This document shows, piece after piece, positions 7,172 to 14,327 of a stretch of DNA of 20,277 nt. How positions within the stretch are numbered: the stretch's first letter is position 1; the number at the start of each line of letters is the position of its first letter. Origin of the DNA: a virus. The translations under genes were made by a program, and so were the position numbers. The notes beneath the pieces were generated by a model that saw only the letters and a program-made list of their open reading frames with translations, had not been told where the DNA came from and searched no databases. The DNA is taken from positions 1-20,277 of the IMG/VR virus record IMGVR_UViG_3300027985_000115. One strand, 5' to 3'.

Positions 7172-8691
7172 TGGCGACTGTTCGCTCCCTCGTCTGCTGG
7201 GGCGGTCGCACCGGGAAATCGGTGACGGCCTCGAACTCCGGCGGATTGATCTTCACGTCGACCAATCACGGCTTGCGCGACGGAACGGCGCTGATGTTCT
7301 CCGGAACAACACTGCCGGGGAATGTCTCGTCGATTGTGCCGTATTACACGCAGTCGCTGTCAGCCAACACGTTCGCCATCTACACCGAGCCGGAACTGAC
7401 CAACCGTGTAGCGTGGTCGTCGGCGGGATCGGGCGTGTACGCGAAGTCGAAGAAGATGCTCGACTACTTCGCGCAGTATCCGGGACGGTGGGGCGACGCG
7501 GATGCAGAGCGGTGCTATGACTCGATCGTGTCGTGGCACAGCGCGCGCTCTGGTGCAGGAGTTTCTTCACTCGACTCGGAGGTCTGCGAACTTGGGCAGG
7601 CGTTTGTCGACATTCGCTCCGACGCGACGATTCCGACAATCAGCATCGCGGCGGCGACTGTTGAGATAACTAGCAGGATCAACGGAGTTCGAACCGAGGC
7701 GTTCCACTACGGACAGTTCGGCGCGGGGTATGAGTTGTACCGCAGCGCGAGCGGCTATGACTTGCTCAAGCTATCGACCCCGCGCACGACCGTTGATGGC
7801 TGGACCGTGAGTTCGTTCGCAGGTTACTACGGCAACAACTGTGTCAACCACGACGGGTGGGGCTGTGTAACGCAGAACATGATAATCATCGGAGGCGGCG
7901 GAACATCGACTATCGGCACCGCTTCAATTGGCATTTGGTTAAATAGAGCCTTATCCAAGGCGATTAATAATCTTGTCGTCGGGTGTTTACACGGAATTCG
8001 GCCGTGGAATTATCTGTCTGGAATTTACGTCGCAAATAATACGGTAACAAAATGTGGGACAGGAATGTCGCCAGCTGCATCAACAAATATGCAGGGAGAG
8101 TATTACAACAATATAAGCATTGGAAACACAACTAATTGGGGTGCGCTGACAATTAATAGCCTGACCAGTTGCGGCGGGAACGCTGGGCTTTCTGGTGAAG
8201 CGTGGGTTAGTGGAGCGAACCCGCAGATCACCATCGCAACGACGGATTTCGTCAATTTCCCGACCGACATGCGCCCAGCACTCTCGACCTCCCCGCAAGT
8301 CGATTCCGGCGTCGAATACTACGGAGCTCTCGGTTACGACATCGCCGACGCCGAGCGCCCGAACTACAACAACGGCGGCGCAGAGGCGTTCGATGTCGGC
8401 TGCTACGAGTTCGACCACGGCTACGGGGATCATCCGATCACCGCGTCTCTCACGCTGACGGGCCTCGTATCCGGCACGGATGTCGTCGTTCGCGCCGCAG
8501 GAACCAGCACGATCCTCGATTCCGTCGATTCGACCTCGGGCAACTGGACCTATTCGTACGGATCGGCGCACAACGTCGACATCGATGTCATCAAGCCGGG
8601 GATGGTCATCGTCACCTTCCGCAACCTCGCCCTGACCGCTGCCGGGGCAACCCTGCCCGTCTCGCAGCAGTTCGACAGAAACTATTCGTAA
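7171..8691 (+). CDS. Beta-helix tailspike-like virion protein
   Basis: A 506-residue protein. The N-terminal part has a phrase often seen in phage tail proteins (GTALMFSGTTLPGNVSSIVP, then YYTQSLSANTFAIYTEP). The middle (about 150-400) is rich in short repeated strands with Asn/Gly/Thr turns, e.g. ASIGIWLNRALSKAINNLVV and GIYVANNTVTKCGTG, typical of a right-handed parallel beta-helix. It then ends that domain with ADAERPNYNNGG...DVGCYEF, a motif resembling the end of beta-helix proteins with a 'choice-of-anchor Q' type pattern. This suggests a receptor-binding or polysaccharide-degrading spike; no catalytic residues can be assigned. Residues about 250-330 are encoded by an AT-rich patch (see the separate entry). 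The last ~37 residues resemble the C-terminus of the next protein. Confidence 0.75.
   Translation: MATVRSLVCWGGRTGKSVTASNSGGLIFTSTNHGLRDGTALMFSGTTLPGNVSSIVPYYTQSLSANTFAIYTEPELTNRVAWSSAGSGVYAKSKKMLDYFAQYPGRWGDADAERCYDSIVSWHSARSGAGVSSLDSEVCELGQAFVDIRSDATIPTISIAAATVEITSRINGVRTEAFHYGQFGAGYELYRSASGYDLLKLSTPRTTVDGWTVSSFAGYYGNNCVNHDGWGCVTQNMIIIGGGGTSTIGTASIGIWLNRALSKAINNLVVGCLHGIRPWNYLSGIYVANNTVTKCGTGMSPAASTNMQGEYYNNISIGNTTNWGALTINSLTSCGGNAGLSGEAWVSGANPQITIATTDFVNFPTDMRPALSTSPQVDSGVEYYGALGYDIADAERPNYNNGGAEAFDVGCYEFDHGYGDHPITASLTLTGLVSGTDVVVRAAGTSTILDSVDSTSGNWTYSYGSAHNVDIDVIKPGMVIVTFRNLALTAAGATLPVSQQFDRNYS
7921..8160. other. AT-rich patch inside the tailspike gene
   Basis: Counting by hand gives 99 G+C in these 240 bases (about 41%). 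A 60-base sample just downstream (8281-8340) has 36 G+C (60%), like most of the window. The patch encodes about residues 251-330, the centre of the predicted beta-helix, and uses AT-ending codons (aat, ata, tta) that are scarce in neighbouring genes. The frame is intact. This looks like a segment exchanged from a source with different base composition. Confidence 0.7.
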
Positions 8692-8700
8692 GGAGCCATC

Positions 8701-10083
8701 ATGGCGAAGATCACCACACGCGCAGAACTCAACGTCGGGACGGAACTGACCATCGATGAGCCGAACCGTACCTTCACGCTGAATGTCGCCGGAAACCTCG
8801 TGGCGAAAGACGGCGTGACGTTGCAGGCGCTCTATTCGAAGTTCTCCGACCTGTGGGCGACAGCAACGTATCAGGACAGCCCGTTCCCGATGAACGCGAT
8901 TGACGCGCTTTCCGGCCAGTATTATTTCGGCGTGGATGCCGGGGGGAATTACAACGGCTGGAAACCGGCGAACGACGCGACGCGGAACATGCTCCGTGAT
9001 GGCGGCTGGCGCGAGTACTCCGCTGCCGGTGTGCTGAACCGCGAATACTCCGGTTTCGTCGGTCTCGGCACGATCAATGATGGGGCGCAGCCCTACTACC
9101 ATCTAGCTGCGACGGACGCCCCGACGAACTTCGTCTTCGATGATCAGTTCAACCTCGGAGTGCAGGTCTACGGCGACGCATCAAACGGAAACTTCGACAA
9201 GCGCACCTACGCGAAAGCCTATGTTCGCGAGTACGGGAAGAAATTCAAGGACTCGGTGTTGTCCGACACAGGAAAGACGGCCACCGGGGCGTTCCTCGTC
9301 AATTTCCTGATCTCGAACGAGGACGATCTCAAGATCACGAACACGCTCGGCACGACGGATCAAGCGACCGGCGATGCGCTGATGAGCAGCGCCCCTTATT
9401 CCGGGATCACGGTCAGCTACTACACGGCGAACCAGTCGCGCACGATCAACGGGGCGGCTTGCAACTTCAAGATCATCGTCGAAGGCAACGGGGCAACGCT
9501 GGAGCAGATTTACGCCAAGTGCCAGTACCTGCTTCGTCAGGCGACCGATATCAACACCAGCGGAACGGCTGGAAGCAAGATAGGAAAGATTCAAGCTGCG
9601 CTGATGTCCTTCGTCGGCGATACGCTGGTCACGTCCAACTCGGTCTATATCGACAACATCCAGGCGACCGACAGCAACCGTATCGAGTTCTACGATGATA
9701 GCGGCACGAAGCGCACGAATCCGTATGTTGCAGCGGGCACGATGTACTTCAACGCGCCACTGGTCGGGGCCGGATCGTCCTACCGGCTGATGTTCGCAGC
9801 CCCTCCAGGAGCAGGTGACGACTACGGCGAGGCGGGCGCGGTCACGGTCAATGACGCTTCTGGCGATCCAATCACGGGAACGATCAGTTCGGCGAGTTTT
9901 ACCTTCGACTACGACTACGACGGCAACACGCAGGCGGGATTCACCGCGGGGACGGATCGGCCTGTAGTGCTGATCGGTATTCGGCCAGGCTATGGGAAGT
10001 TCGCTGTTGCCACTGGCACGCTGACCCGCAGCAAGAGCATCAGCCTGTCTCTCGTCGCCGAAGCTGATCGGGCGTATGTCTGA
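8701..10083 (+). CDS. Phage virion/tail-associated protein of unknown function (460 aa)
   Basis: Starts at ATG 8701 with AAGGAG upstream. It is soluble, rich in Gly/Asn/Thr/Tyr, with no signal peptide or membrane segment, as expected for a fibre or other virion part. Two regions look like diverged copies of one strand-helix motif: residues about 25-52 (GVTLQALYSKFSDLW) and about 256-280 (GATLEQIYAKCQYLL). A related phrase is near the N-terminus of the next protein. The last ~40 residues (PVVLIGIRPGYGKFAVATG ... LVAEADRAYV) align with the C-terminus of the preceding tailspike-like protein. It is probably a tail fibre, spike or connector component; no specific family is claimed. Its TGA overlaps the next ATG (TGATG). 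Confidence 0.72.
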   Translation: MAKITTRAELNVGTELTIDEPNRTFTLNVAGNLVAKDGVTLQALYSKFSDLWATATYQDSPFPMNAIDALSGQYYFGVDAGGNYNGWKPANDATRNMLRDGGWREYSAAGVLNREYSGFVGLGTINDGAQPYYHLAATDAPTNFVFDDQFNLGVQVYGDASNGNFDKRTYAKAYVREYGKKFKDSVLSDTGKTATGAFLVNFLISNEDDLKITNTLGTTDQATGDALMSSAPYSGITVSYYTANQSRTINGAACNFKIIVEGNGATLEQIYAKCQYLLRQATDINTSGTAGSKIGKIQAALMSFVGDTLVTSNSVYIDNIQATDSNRIEFYDDSGTKRTNPYVAAGTMYFNAPLVGAGSSYRLMFAAPPGAGDDYGEAGAVTVNDASGDPITGTISSASFTFDYDYDGNTQAGFTAGTDRPVVLIGIRPGYGKFAVATGTLTRSKSISLSLVAEADRAYV

Positions 10084-10586
10084 TGGCGATTACGTTCGAT
10101 CCTGCTGCCAAGCGGATCATCCTTGACAGCGCCAGCGTAACCGCCGAGGAGATTTTCTCCCGGTGGGAAGACTGGGCGCTGCTCTCTGACAACGCCAAGT
10201 ATGGCGCGGTGATGACGCACGTCGGCGGGGATGACCTCGGCGGCGGGCTGTTCATCCCGAACTACATCTTCTTGCAAAACGGCTGGCGGGTGCGCCCGAT
10301 GGAGGCGAGCCACAACCTGAACATCACTGGCAATCTGTTTGTGGCAGGCGGCGGGGTGCCAGTGGTCAATACGCTGGGGAATTACAACGTCGCCGTGCAA
10401 TACACAGTGCCGGTTCAGGCGCAGGGGATTGCGACTGAGGGGGGTACAGGACCCACCGCTGAGTCCATCGCCGCCGCCGTCCTCGCCGCGTTGCAAGGGG
10501 CGACGATTCCGGTGAATGTGACGCAAGTAAACAGCGTGACGCTGCAAGGCTCCGGCATCCCGTCTGACCCGATGAGGCCGGCGTGA
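10083..10586 (+). CDS. Conserved phage tail/virion accessory protein (167 aa)
   Basis: Starts at ATG 10083 in a TGATG overlap; no strong Shine-Dalgarno, so it probably depends on coupling. The sequence follows a pattern I recognise from many tailed-phage proteins near tail or fibre genes: a strand and helix ending in EEIFSRWEDWALLSDNAKYG, then VGGDDLGGGLFIPNYIFLQN and GWRVRPMEASHNLNITGNLF with a final VPVVNTLGNYNV. These proteins are usually annotated as hypothetical or tail proteins. The C-terminal third (PTAESIAAAVLAAL, then QVNSVTLQGSG) is a low-complexity extension. A structural role next to spikes is likely; the exact function is unknown. Confidence 0.72.
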   Translation: MAITFDPAAKRIILDSASVTAEEIFSRWEDWALLSDNAKYGAVMTHVGGDDLGGGLFIPNYIFLQNGWRVRPMEASHNLNITGNLFVAGGGVPVVNTLGNYNVAVQYTVPVQAQGIATEGGTGPTAESIAAAVLAALQGATIPVNVTQVNSVTLQGSGIPSDPMRPA

Positions 10587-10587
10587 G

Positions 10588-10845
10588 ATGTGGCAATCAG
10601 GCTTTTGGGCCGATGGCTTATGGTCCGATGGATTTTGGGACGGTCAGGCCGTCGTTCCTGCTTCGCTCGGCGGATGGGGGCCAATCCGAAAGCGCAAAAA
10701 AGAAGACGATGAGATTGACGAGGCGTTATCCGTTGATGTCGTTACGCGCATACAGGGCGAGTTACTGGCCGGCTCGTTCATGCAGGAGAGTATCAGGACG
10801 GCCAAACGGCGGCGTGATGAGACGCTGCTTCTTTTGATGATGTAA
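10588..10845 (+). CDS. Small tryptophan-repeat phage protein (85 aa)
   Basis: Starts at ATG 10588, one base after the preceding stop. The N-terminus is a striking repeat of xxWx(D/S)G units: WQSGFWADGLWSDGFWDG, with four tryptophans in the first 18 residues. Similar Trp/Gly N-termini occur in short phage proteins found near tail genes. The centre is highly charged (IRKRKKEDDEIDEAL) and the C-terminus is helical (RIQGELLAGSFMQES, then RTAKRRRDETLLLLMM). It lies between tail-accessory genes and the scaffold. Function is unknown; a small virion or tail-tip component is a guess from context. Confidence 0.65.
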   Translation: MWQSGFWADGLWSDGFWDGQAVVPASLGGWGPIRKRKKEDDEIDEALSVDVVTRIQGELLAGSFMQESIRTAKRRRDETLLLLMM

Positions 10846-10855
10846 AGGGGAAATC

Positions 10856-11836
10856 ATGGACGAGTTGGAAAACACGGAAATCACTCAGCCGGACGTTGAA
10901 CAGAGCGAACAGGTTGAAACGTCGACGGAACCGTCATCGATGCTCGAAGCGATTGAGCAGGGCATGGCGTCCGAGCCGGAAGAATCCAGTATGGATGAGG
11001 ACGGCCAGCCGCGTGACGAGCAGGGCCGGTTCGCGACCAAGCCGGAAGAAGCCAAGCCGGCACTGCCTGAGCCGACTACTGAACCGGAAGACGACCTGGC
11101 GATGCCGGAAGGACTCGGCAAGAAGGCGCAGGAACGGTTCAAGAAACTTACTGGCTACCTGCACGAGTCGAATGCGAGAGTCAAACAACTGGAAGCCGAC
11201 ACGCAGCAATTCCGCGAGGTGCTGAAGGCGACAGGCGGATCGCCGCAGCAGATCGGGCAGGCGCTGAACTACGTTGGGATGATGACGCGGGGCGATCTTG
11301 AAGGGGCGTTGCGTCTCATCGAACAGGAGCGCAAAACGATTTCCCTGTTGATGGGAAAGCCATTGCAGGGGGCTGATACGCTGGCCGATTTCCCAGACCT
11401 GCGTCAACGGGTCGATGCCTACCAGATGGACGAGCAGGCGGCGATTGAAATTGCCCGTGCCAGGACGATGCAGGCCGAGCAGCAGCGCGCCGTGCAGACC
11501 ATGCAGCAGGGGCAGCAGCGCCAGCAGGTGGCGCAACAGGAAAAACAGCAGGCCATCCAGCGGATTGACTTGCTGAACGCCGAGTGGTCGAAGCGTGATC
11601 CGGATTTCGCGTACAAGGAAGACATTATCCTGAAGCAGATTCCGGAGATTGCGCGCAATTTCCCACCGCAGCAGTGGCCGCAACAGGTGGCGATGCTCTA
11701 TCAGACGCTATCGGCGATGCCCGCTCCGGTGAAGCCTTCGGCAATTCCAGCCCCGTTGCGCGCCTCCGGTCAGTCGGGTGGTACGAAAGCGCCGTCATCG
11801 ATGCTCGACGCGATTACGGGCGGATTAGGGTATTAG
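10856..11836 (+). CDS. Capsid scaffolding protein
   Basis: A 326-residue protein starting at ATG 10856 behind AAAGGGGAAA. Composition is typical of a phage scaffold: an acidic, disordered N-terminus (residues 1-80, rich in Glu/Pro/Ser), a DEQGRFATK phrase, then long Gln-rich helices (about 90-240, e.g. RARTMQAEQQRAVQTMQQGQ). It ends in a Pro/Ala-rich linker and a short hydrophobic tail. It sits directly before the coat gene, the canonical scaffold position. A PSSMLxAI motif occurs twice, near the N-terminus (about 26-33) and at the C-terminus (about 313-320), encoded by a near-perfect 24-bp direct repeat. It would guide coat assembly and then leave or be degraded; no protease domain is visible. 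Confidence 0.82.
   Translation: MDELENTEITQPDVEQSEQVETSTEPSSMLEAIEQGMASEPEESSMDEDGQPRDEQGRFATKPEEAKPALPEPTTEPEDDLAMPEGLGKKAQERFKKLTGYLHESNARVKQLEADTQQFREVLKATGGSPQQIGQALNYVGMMTRGDLEGALRLIEQERKTISLLMGKPLQGADTLADFPDLRQRVDAYQMDEQAAIEIARARTMQAEQQRAVQTMQQGQQRQQVAQQEKQQAIQRIDLLNAEWSKRDPDFAYKEDIILKQIPEIARNFPPQQWPQQVAMLYQTLSAMPAPVKPSAIPAPLRASGQSGGTKAPSSMLDAITGGLGY
10931..10954 (+). repeat. Direct repeat, copy 1 (N-terminal end of scaffold gene)
   Basis: These 24 bases, starting CCGTCATCGATGCTCGA, match 11792-11815 with a single mismatch. Both copies are read in the same frame as PSSML(E/D)AI. The spacing between copies is about 0.86 kb. Confidence 0.85.
11792..11815 (+). repeat. Direct repeat, copy 2 (C-terminal end of scaffold gene)
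   Basis: This is the partner of the repeat at 10931-10954, differing at one base (C instead of A, turning Glu into Asp). It encodes PSSMLDAI just before the scaffold stop codon. Confidence 0.85.
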
Positions 11837-11868
11837 TTTTTGGCGTGTTGAAAACTTGGCGCTATAAC
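11834..11868 (+). promoter_or_regulatory. Promoter B (sigma70 type) for the capsid operon, copy 2 of the family
   Basis: It begins with the exact 17-mer TAGTTTTTGGCGTGTTG found at 2148, whose TAG is again the stop codon of the preceding gene. The -35 is TTGGCG (11840-11845), the spacer is exactly 17 bp and the -10 is TATAAC (11863-11868). Transcription should start near 11875, leaving a leader of about 100 bases before the coat ATG. A promoter at this point would raise coat protein output above that of the scaffold. The leader contains a short hairpin with a GGGTTCGTC motif shared with promoter C. Confidence 0.68.
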
Positions 11869-11977
11869 AGGCTCAAGCCTTTATGGCGCTGACCGGCAGT
11901 ACAGGGTTCGTCTCCTGTGTCTTTGGCGAGTTGTACCGCGTCGCCTGCGGATCGTTCAATTTCACAGGAGATTCATC

Positions 11978-12994
11978 ATGCCCTTCTCGGCTCTCAAAAA
12001 CAACCCGATTGACCAGGTTGCCGTTGAACGTCCTCTCATGAAGGCGTTGATGGGGAAAAAGAAATCGTTCCCCGGTGGCAAGGAATACGTGCAAGAGCAA
12101 CTGCGCTACCGCTATCAGTCGAACTTCCAGTGGTTCAACGGTTCGTCCGTTGTGACTTACAACAAGCGCGTCACGATTGAACAGGCAAAATTCCCGTGGC
12201 GTTCGGCACACGATGGATTCTCGCTGGATGAAGATCGTTTGGCGCAGAACGGCATCGTGATTCACGACTCGCAGACGGGCGGAAACGCTTCGCAAGCCGA
12301 GCGCGTGCAACTGACGAATCTATTGCAGGAACAGACCGAAGCTTTGCGCCTTGGTTTCGAGGAAAAGTTCTCGATGTACCTGCACCTCGACGGGTCCAGC
12401 TCGACCGATGCGATAACCGGCCTCGATGCGCTGGTGGCGATCAACCCGACAACCGGCACGCTTGGCGGTATTGACCGTTCGAACGTCTGGTGGCGGAACA
12501 GCTACACCACCGGCATGACCGCTCCGACCACGGCGGCACAGGCCACGACCTTCCTCGGGCAGATGGAAACTGCTTGGCGCGCCTGCGTGAAGAACGGTGG
12601 GCGTCCGGACCTGATCCTGGCCGGGGCTGCCTTCATCGACGCCTATATCGCCGCGCTGACGCTGAACGGCCAGCAGGTAACGTATGCCGGGGGTAAGCCG
12701 CGTGACATCGATGGTGGCGTGAATCAGATCTTCTACAAGGGGATCGAGATTCAATGGTGTCCGGAGTTCGACGACAATTTCGGCGGCTTTGTCAGCCCGA
12801 CACCGACGTGGACGAAACGCTGCTACTTCCTGAACACCAAGGCGCTGACCCTGCGCCCGATGGACGGTCAGGACATGGTAAGCCGCAAGCCGCCGCGTGT
12901 GTACGACCGCTATACGTACTATTGGGCGCTGACCTGGCGCGGCACATTGACCACCAATCGGGCGAACGCTCACGCCGTTCTGGCCGTATCGTAA
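11978..12994 (+). CDS. Major capsid (coat) protein
   Basis: A 338-residue protein starting at ATG 11978 with AGGAG about nine bases upstream, and with its own promoter and a ~100-base leader. It directly follows the scaffold gene. Sequence features fit an HK97-fold coat protein of the podovirus type: an N-terminal segment with SALKNNPIDQVAVERPLM, a long helix (NLLQEQTEALRLGFEEKFSM) resembling the spine helix, and a C-terminal beta-rich part ending VYDRYTYYWALTWRGTLTTN. It has no maturation-protease signal. The family assignment is from context and composition. It is followed 12 bases later by a probable decoration protein. Confidence 0.84.
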   Translation: MPFSALKNNPIDQVAVERPLMKALMGKKKSFPGGKEYVQEQLRYRYQSNFQWFNGSSVVTYNKRVTIEQAKFPWRSAHDGFSLDEDRLAQNGIVIHDSQTGGNASQAERVQLTNLLQEQTEALRLGFEEKFSMYLHLDGSSSTDAITGLDALVAINPTTGTLGGIDRSNVWWRNSYTTGMTAPTTAAQATTFLGQMETAWRACVKNGGRPDLILAGAAFIDAYIAALTLNGQQVTYAGGKPRDIDGGVNQIFYKGIEIQWCPEFDDNFGGFVSPTPTWTKRCYFLNTKALTLRPMDGQDMVSRKPPRVYDRYTYYWALTWRGTLTTNRANAHAVLAVS

Positions 12995-13006
12995 GGAGGA
13001 AAAACC

Positions 13007-13354
13007 ATGTCTCTTGCAACTGTTTCCCTTGGATCGGCGCTGACTTCGGCCACGTCGAACGCCAGCGTCAAGCCGGAAGATTCCGACGCCAAGTTCGCCC
13101 GTGGTTCGTCCATTCTCGCCATCATCCAGCCGACCAATGGCGCGTTTGTCGGGACGGCAAAGATTCAGGGCACGAACACCGACCTCGACGCGACGGCGGA
13201 TGCCTCCTGTACCTGGGTCGATTTAATGACCTTCACCGCACCGGCCTCGAACAGCGGCTGTAAGGCGGCGATCATCCCGGCGTATCGCCGGATGCGGCTG
13301 ACCGTTTCGGCCTTCACCTCGGGATCGGTCGAAGGCTTGATTGTCGGCGGTTAA
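13007..13354 (+). CDS. Probable capsid decoration / head-stabilising protein
   Basis: A 115-residue protein starting at ATG 13007 behind a near-perfect TAAGGAGG Shine-Dalgarno, so high expression is likely. It is small, Ser/Thr/Ala-rich, without long helices and with repeated beta-prone stretches (SSILAIIQPTNGAFVG, AAIIPAYRRMRLTVSAFTSG), consistent with a compact beta domain. Position immediately after the coat gene and before a strong terminator fits a coat-stoichiometric decoration protein. No family signature is recognised, and it could instead be another minor head protein. Confidence 0.68.
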   Translation: MSLATVSLGSALTSATSNASVKPEDSDAKFARGSSILAIIQPTNGAFVGTAKIQGTNTDLDATADASCTWVDLMTFTAPASNSGCKAAIIPAYRRMRLTVSAFTSGSVEGLIVGG

Positions 13355-13362
13355 TGCGGGCT

Positions 13363-13390
13363 TCCCCCGGCAGGTGTCGGGGGATTTTTT
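13363..13390 (+). terminator. Intrinsic (rho-independent) terminator after the capsid genes
   Basis: A 7-bp stem TCCCCCG / CGGGGGA (13363-13369 with 13378-13384) closes an 8-base loop and is followed at once by six T residues (13385-13390). It begins nine bases after the stop of the decoration gene. It would end or reduce the transcript from promoter B and so limit expression of the adaptor and tail genes downstream. Confidence 0.9.
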
Positions 13391-13405
13391 CATCATGGAG
13401 ACTGT

Positions 13406-13717
13406 ATGCTTGCAAAGCGCGTAACCGCCCTCGTCAGGCGGGACATGGCCGAAGCCATTCCGGCGACGGTATTCGAACACGAAGTTGATATTCTTCGTGA
13501 CATCCACGGGGCCGGGAATATCGAAGTTCTCGACGCGGAATTCCCCGATGAAGAAATCGACGCCGAAGATGAATTCGGGCGTCTAAAGATGTACTACGGA
13601 CAGAACGACCAGGGCGCGTTTTACGTTGAACGCATCCACGGCGTTTCCTCGCGTGCGCTGGAAGCCTTCGACGTTACGCCGAAGCGCGGACGCCGCAAGG
13701 CCGAAGACGAGGGCTAA
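13406..13717 (+). CDS. Small acidic phage protein of unknown function after the capsid genes
   Basis: A 103-residue protein starting at ATG 13406 with GGAG five bases upstream, 15 bases after the terminator. The N-terminus is basic (MLAKRVTALVRRDMAEAIPA), the centre is very acidic (LDAEFPDEEIDAEDEFGRLK) and the C-terminus again basic (TPKRGRRKAEDEG). Acidic proteins of about this size are common between coat and adaptor genes in related phages but lack a firm function. Candidate roles include a minor head or connector protein. No domain is recognised. Confidence 0.72.
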   Translation: MLAKRVTALVRRDMAEAIPATVFEHEVDILRDIHGAGNIEVLDAEFPDEEIDAEDEFGRLKMYYGQNDQGAFYVERIHGVSSRALEAFDVTPKRGRRKAEDEG

Positions 13718-13720
13718 TCG

Positions 13721-14293
13721 ATGATCTACCGGACGCTCGGCGAGTTGCGCTCCGAACTGGCAACGCGCCTTGGGTTCGGTGCGATGGGATCGGCAGGCAT
13801 CAATAGCGGCCTGCTGAACTCGTTTCTACAGAACGCACAGGATCAGCTTTTCGCTGATTTTCAGTGGCGGCACCTAATCACTTACGACGAGAAGACGACC
13901 GGCGCGGGACAGTCGCTCTACGATTGGGCAGAAGACTGCGATCCGTCGAATGTGACTGAAATTGCGGTGAATGACGGCGTGACATGGACGCCGATGACCG
14001 AAGGCATTGACTGGATGATGCGCTCGGACGACACACAGTTCATGCCGCAACGCTATGAACGATTCGCGCAGATGGAAGTATGGCCGGTGCCCGATACGCA
14101 ATACACCATCCGTCGCTATTACGTGCGTTCTCCGGATCGTTTCACGCAGGACAACGACCGGGCTTCGATTGACGATGGTTTGATCCTGCTTCATGCCATC
14201 ACCAACGCGAAACAGCATTACCAGCAGAAGGACGGCGCGAACTACGCCACGCAATTGAACGCGATGCTGATCCGTTTGAAGGGCCGCAGCTAG
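13721..14293 (+). CDS. Head-tail adaptor (connector) protein
   Basis: A 190-residue protein starting at ATG 13721, GAGG seven bases upstream, four bases after the preceding gene. The sequence resembles the phage adaptor family (P22 gp4-type role): an N-terminal helix (LGELRSELATRLGF), a motif QNAQDQLFADFQWRHL, a beta-rich middle with LYDWAEDCDPSNVTEI, VWPVPDTQYTIRRYYVRSP, and a C-terminal helix (ILLHAITNAKQHYQQKDG, then ATQLNAML). Such proteins bind below the portal ring and prepare it for tail attachment. Position before the gp10-like gene supports this. Confidence 0.82.
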   Translation: MIYRTLGELRSELATRLGFGAMGSAGINSGLLNSFLQNAQDQLFADFQWRHLITYDEKTTGAGQSLYDWAEDCDPSNVTEIAVNDGVTWTPMTEGIDWMMRSDDTQFMPQRYERFAQMEVWPVPDTQYTIRRYYVRSPDRFTQDNDRASIDDGLILLHAITNAKQHYQQKDGANYATQLNAMLIRLKGRS

Positions 14294-14327
14294 TGCGCCG
14301 CCTGTACCGCCACGACCGAGAATGGTC

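Noticed and set aside
8080-9102. Long minus-strand open frame (340 codons) opposite the tailspike and 460-aa genes
   Set aside because: It is a shadow of GC-rich codons on the opposite strand, covers two well-supported genes, and its translation is Arg/Val-rich without motifs.
7171-10586. Diversity-generating retroelement acting on the tailspike region (as in Bordetella phage BPP-1)
   Set aside because: No reverse transcriptase, template repeat or adenine-biased variable repeat pair is present in the window.
11897-11920. Possible tRNA fragment or attachment site: ACAGGGTTCGTCTCCTGT resembles a T-psi-C arm
   Set aside because: No acceptor, anticodon or D arm can be built around it, the loop sequence is not TTCRANY, and it lies inside the coat leader. 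Better seen as a leader hairpin.
12136-12152. Perfect 6-bp hairpin CAACGG-TTCGT-CCGTTG within the coat gene
   Set aside because: It lies in ordinary coding sequence with no T-run or motif repeat; probably chance.
12320-12973. Minus-strand open frame (217 codons) opposite the coat gene
   Set aside because: Antisense shadow of a strongly supported structural gene; no motif and no convincing start.
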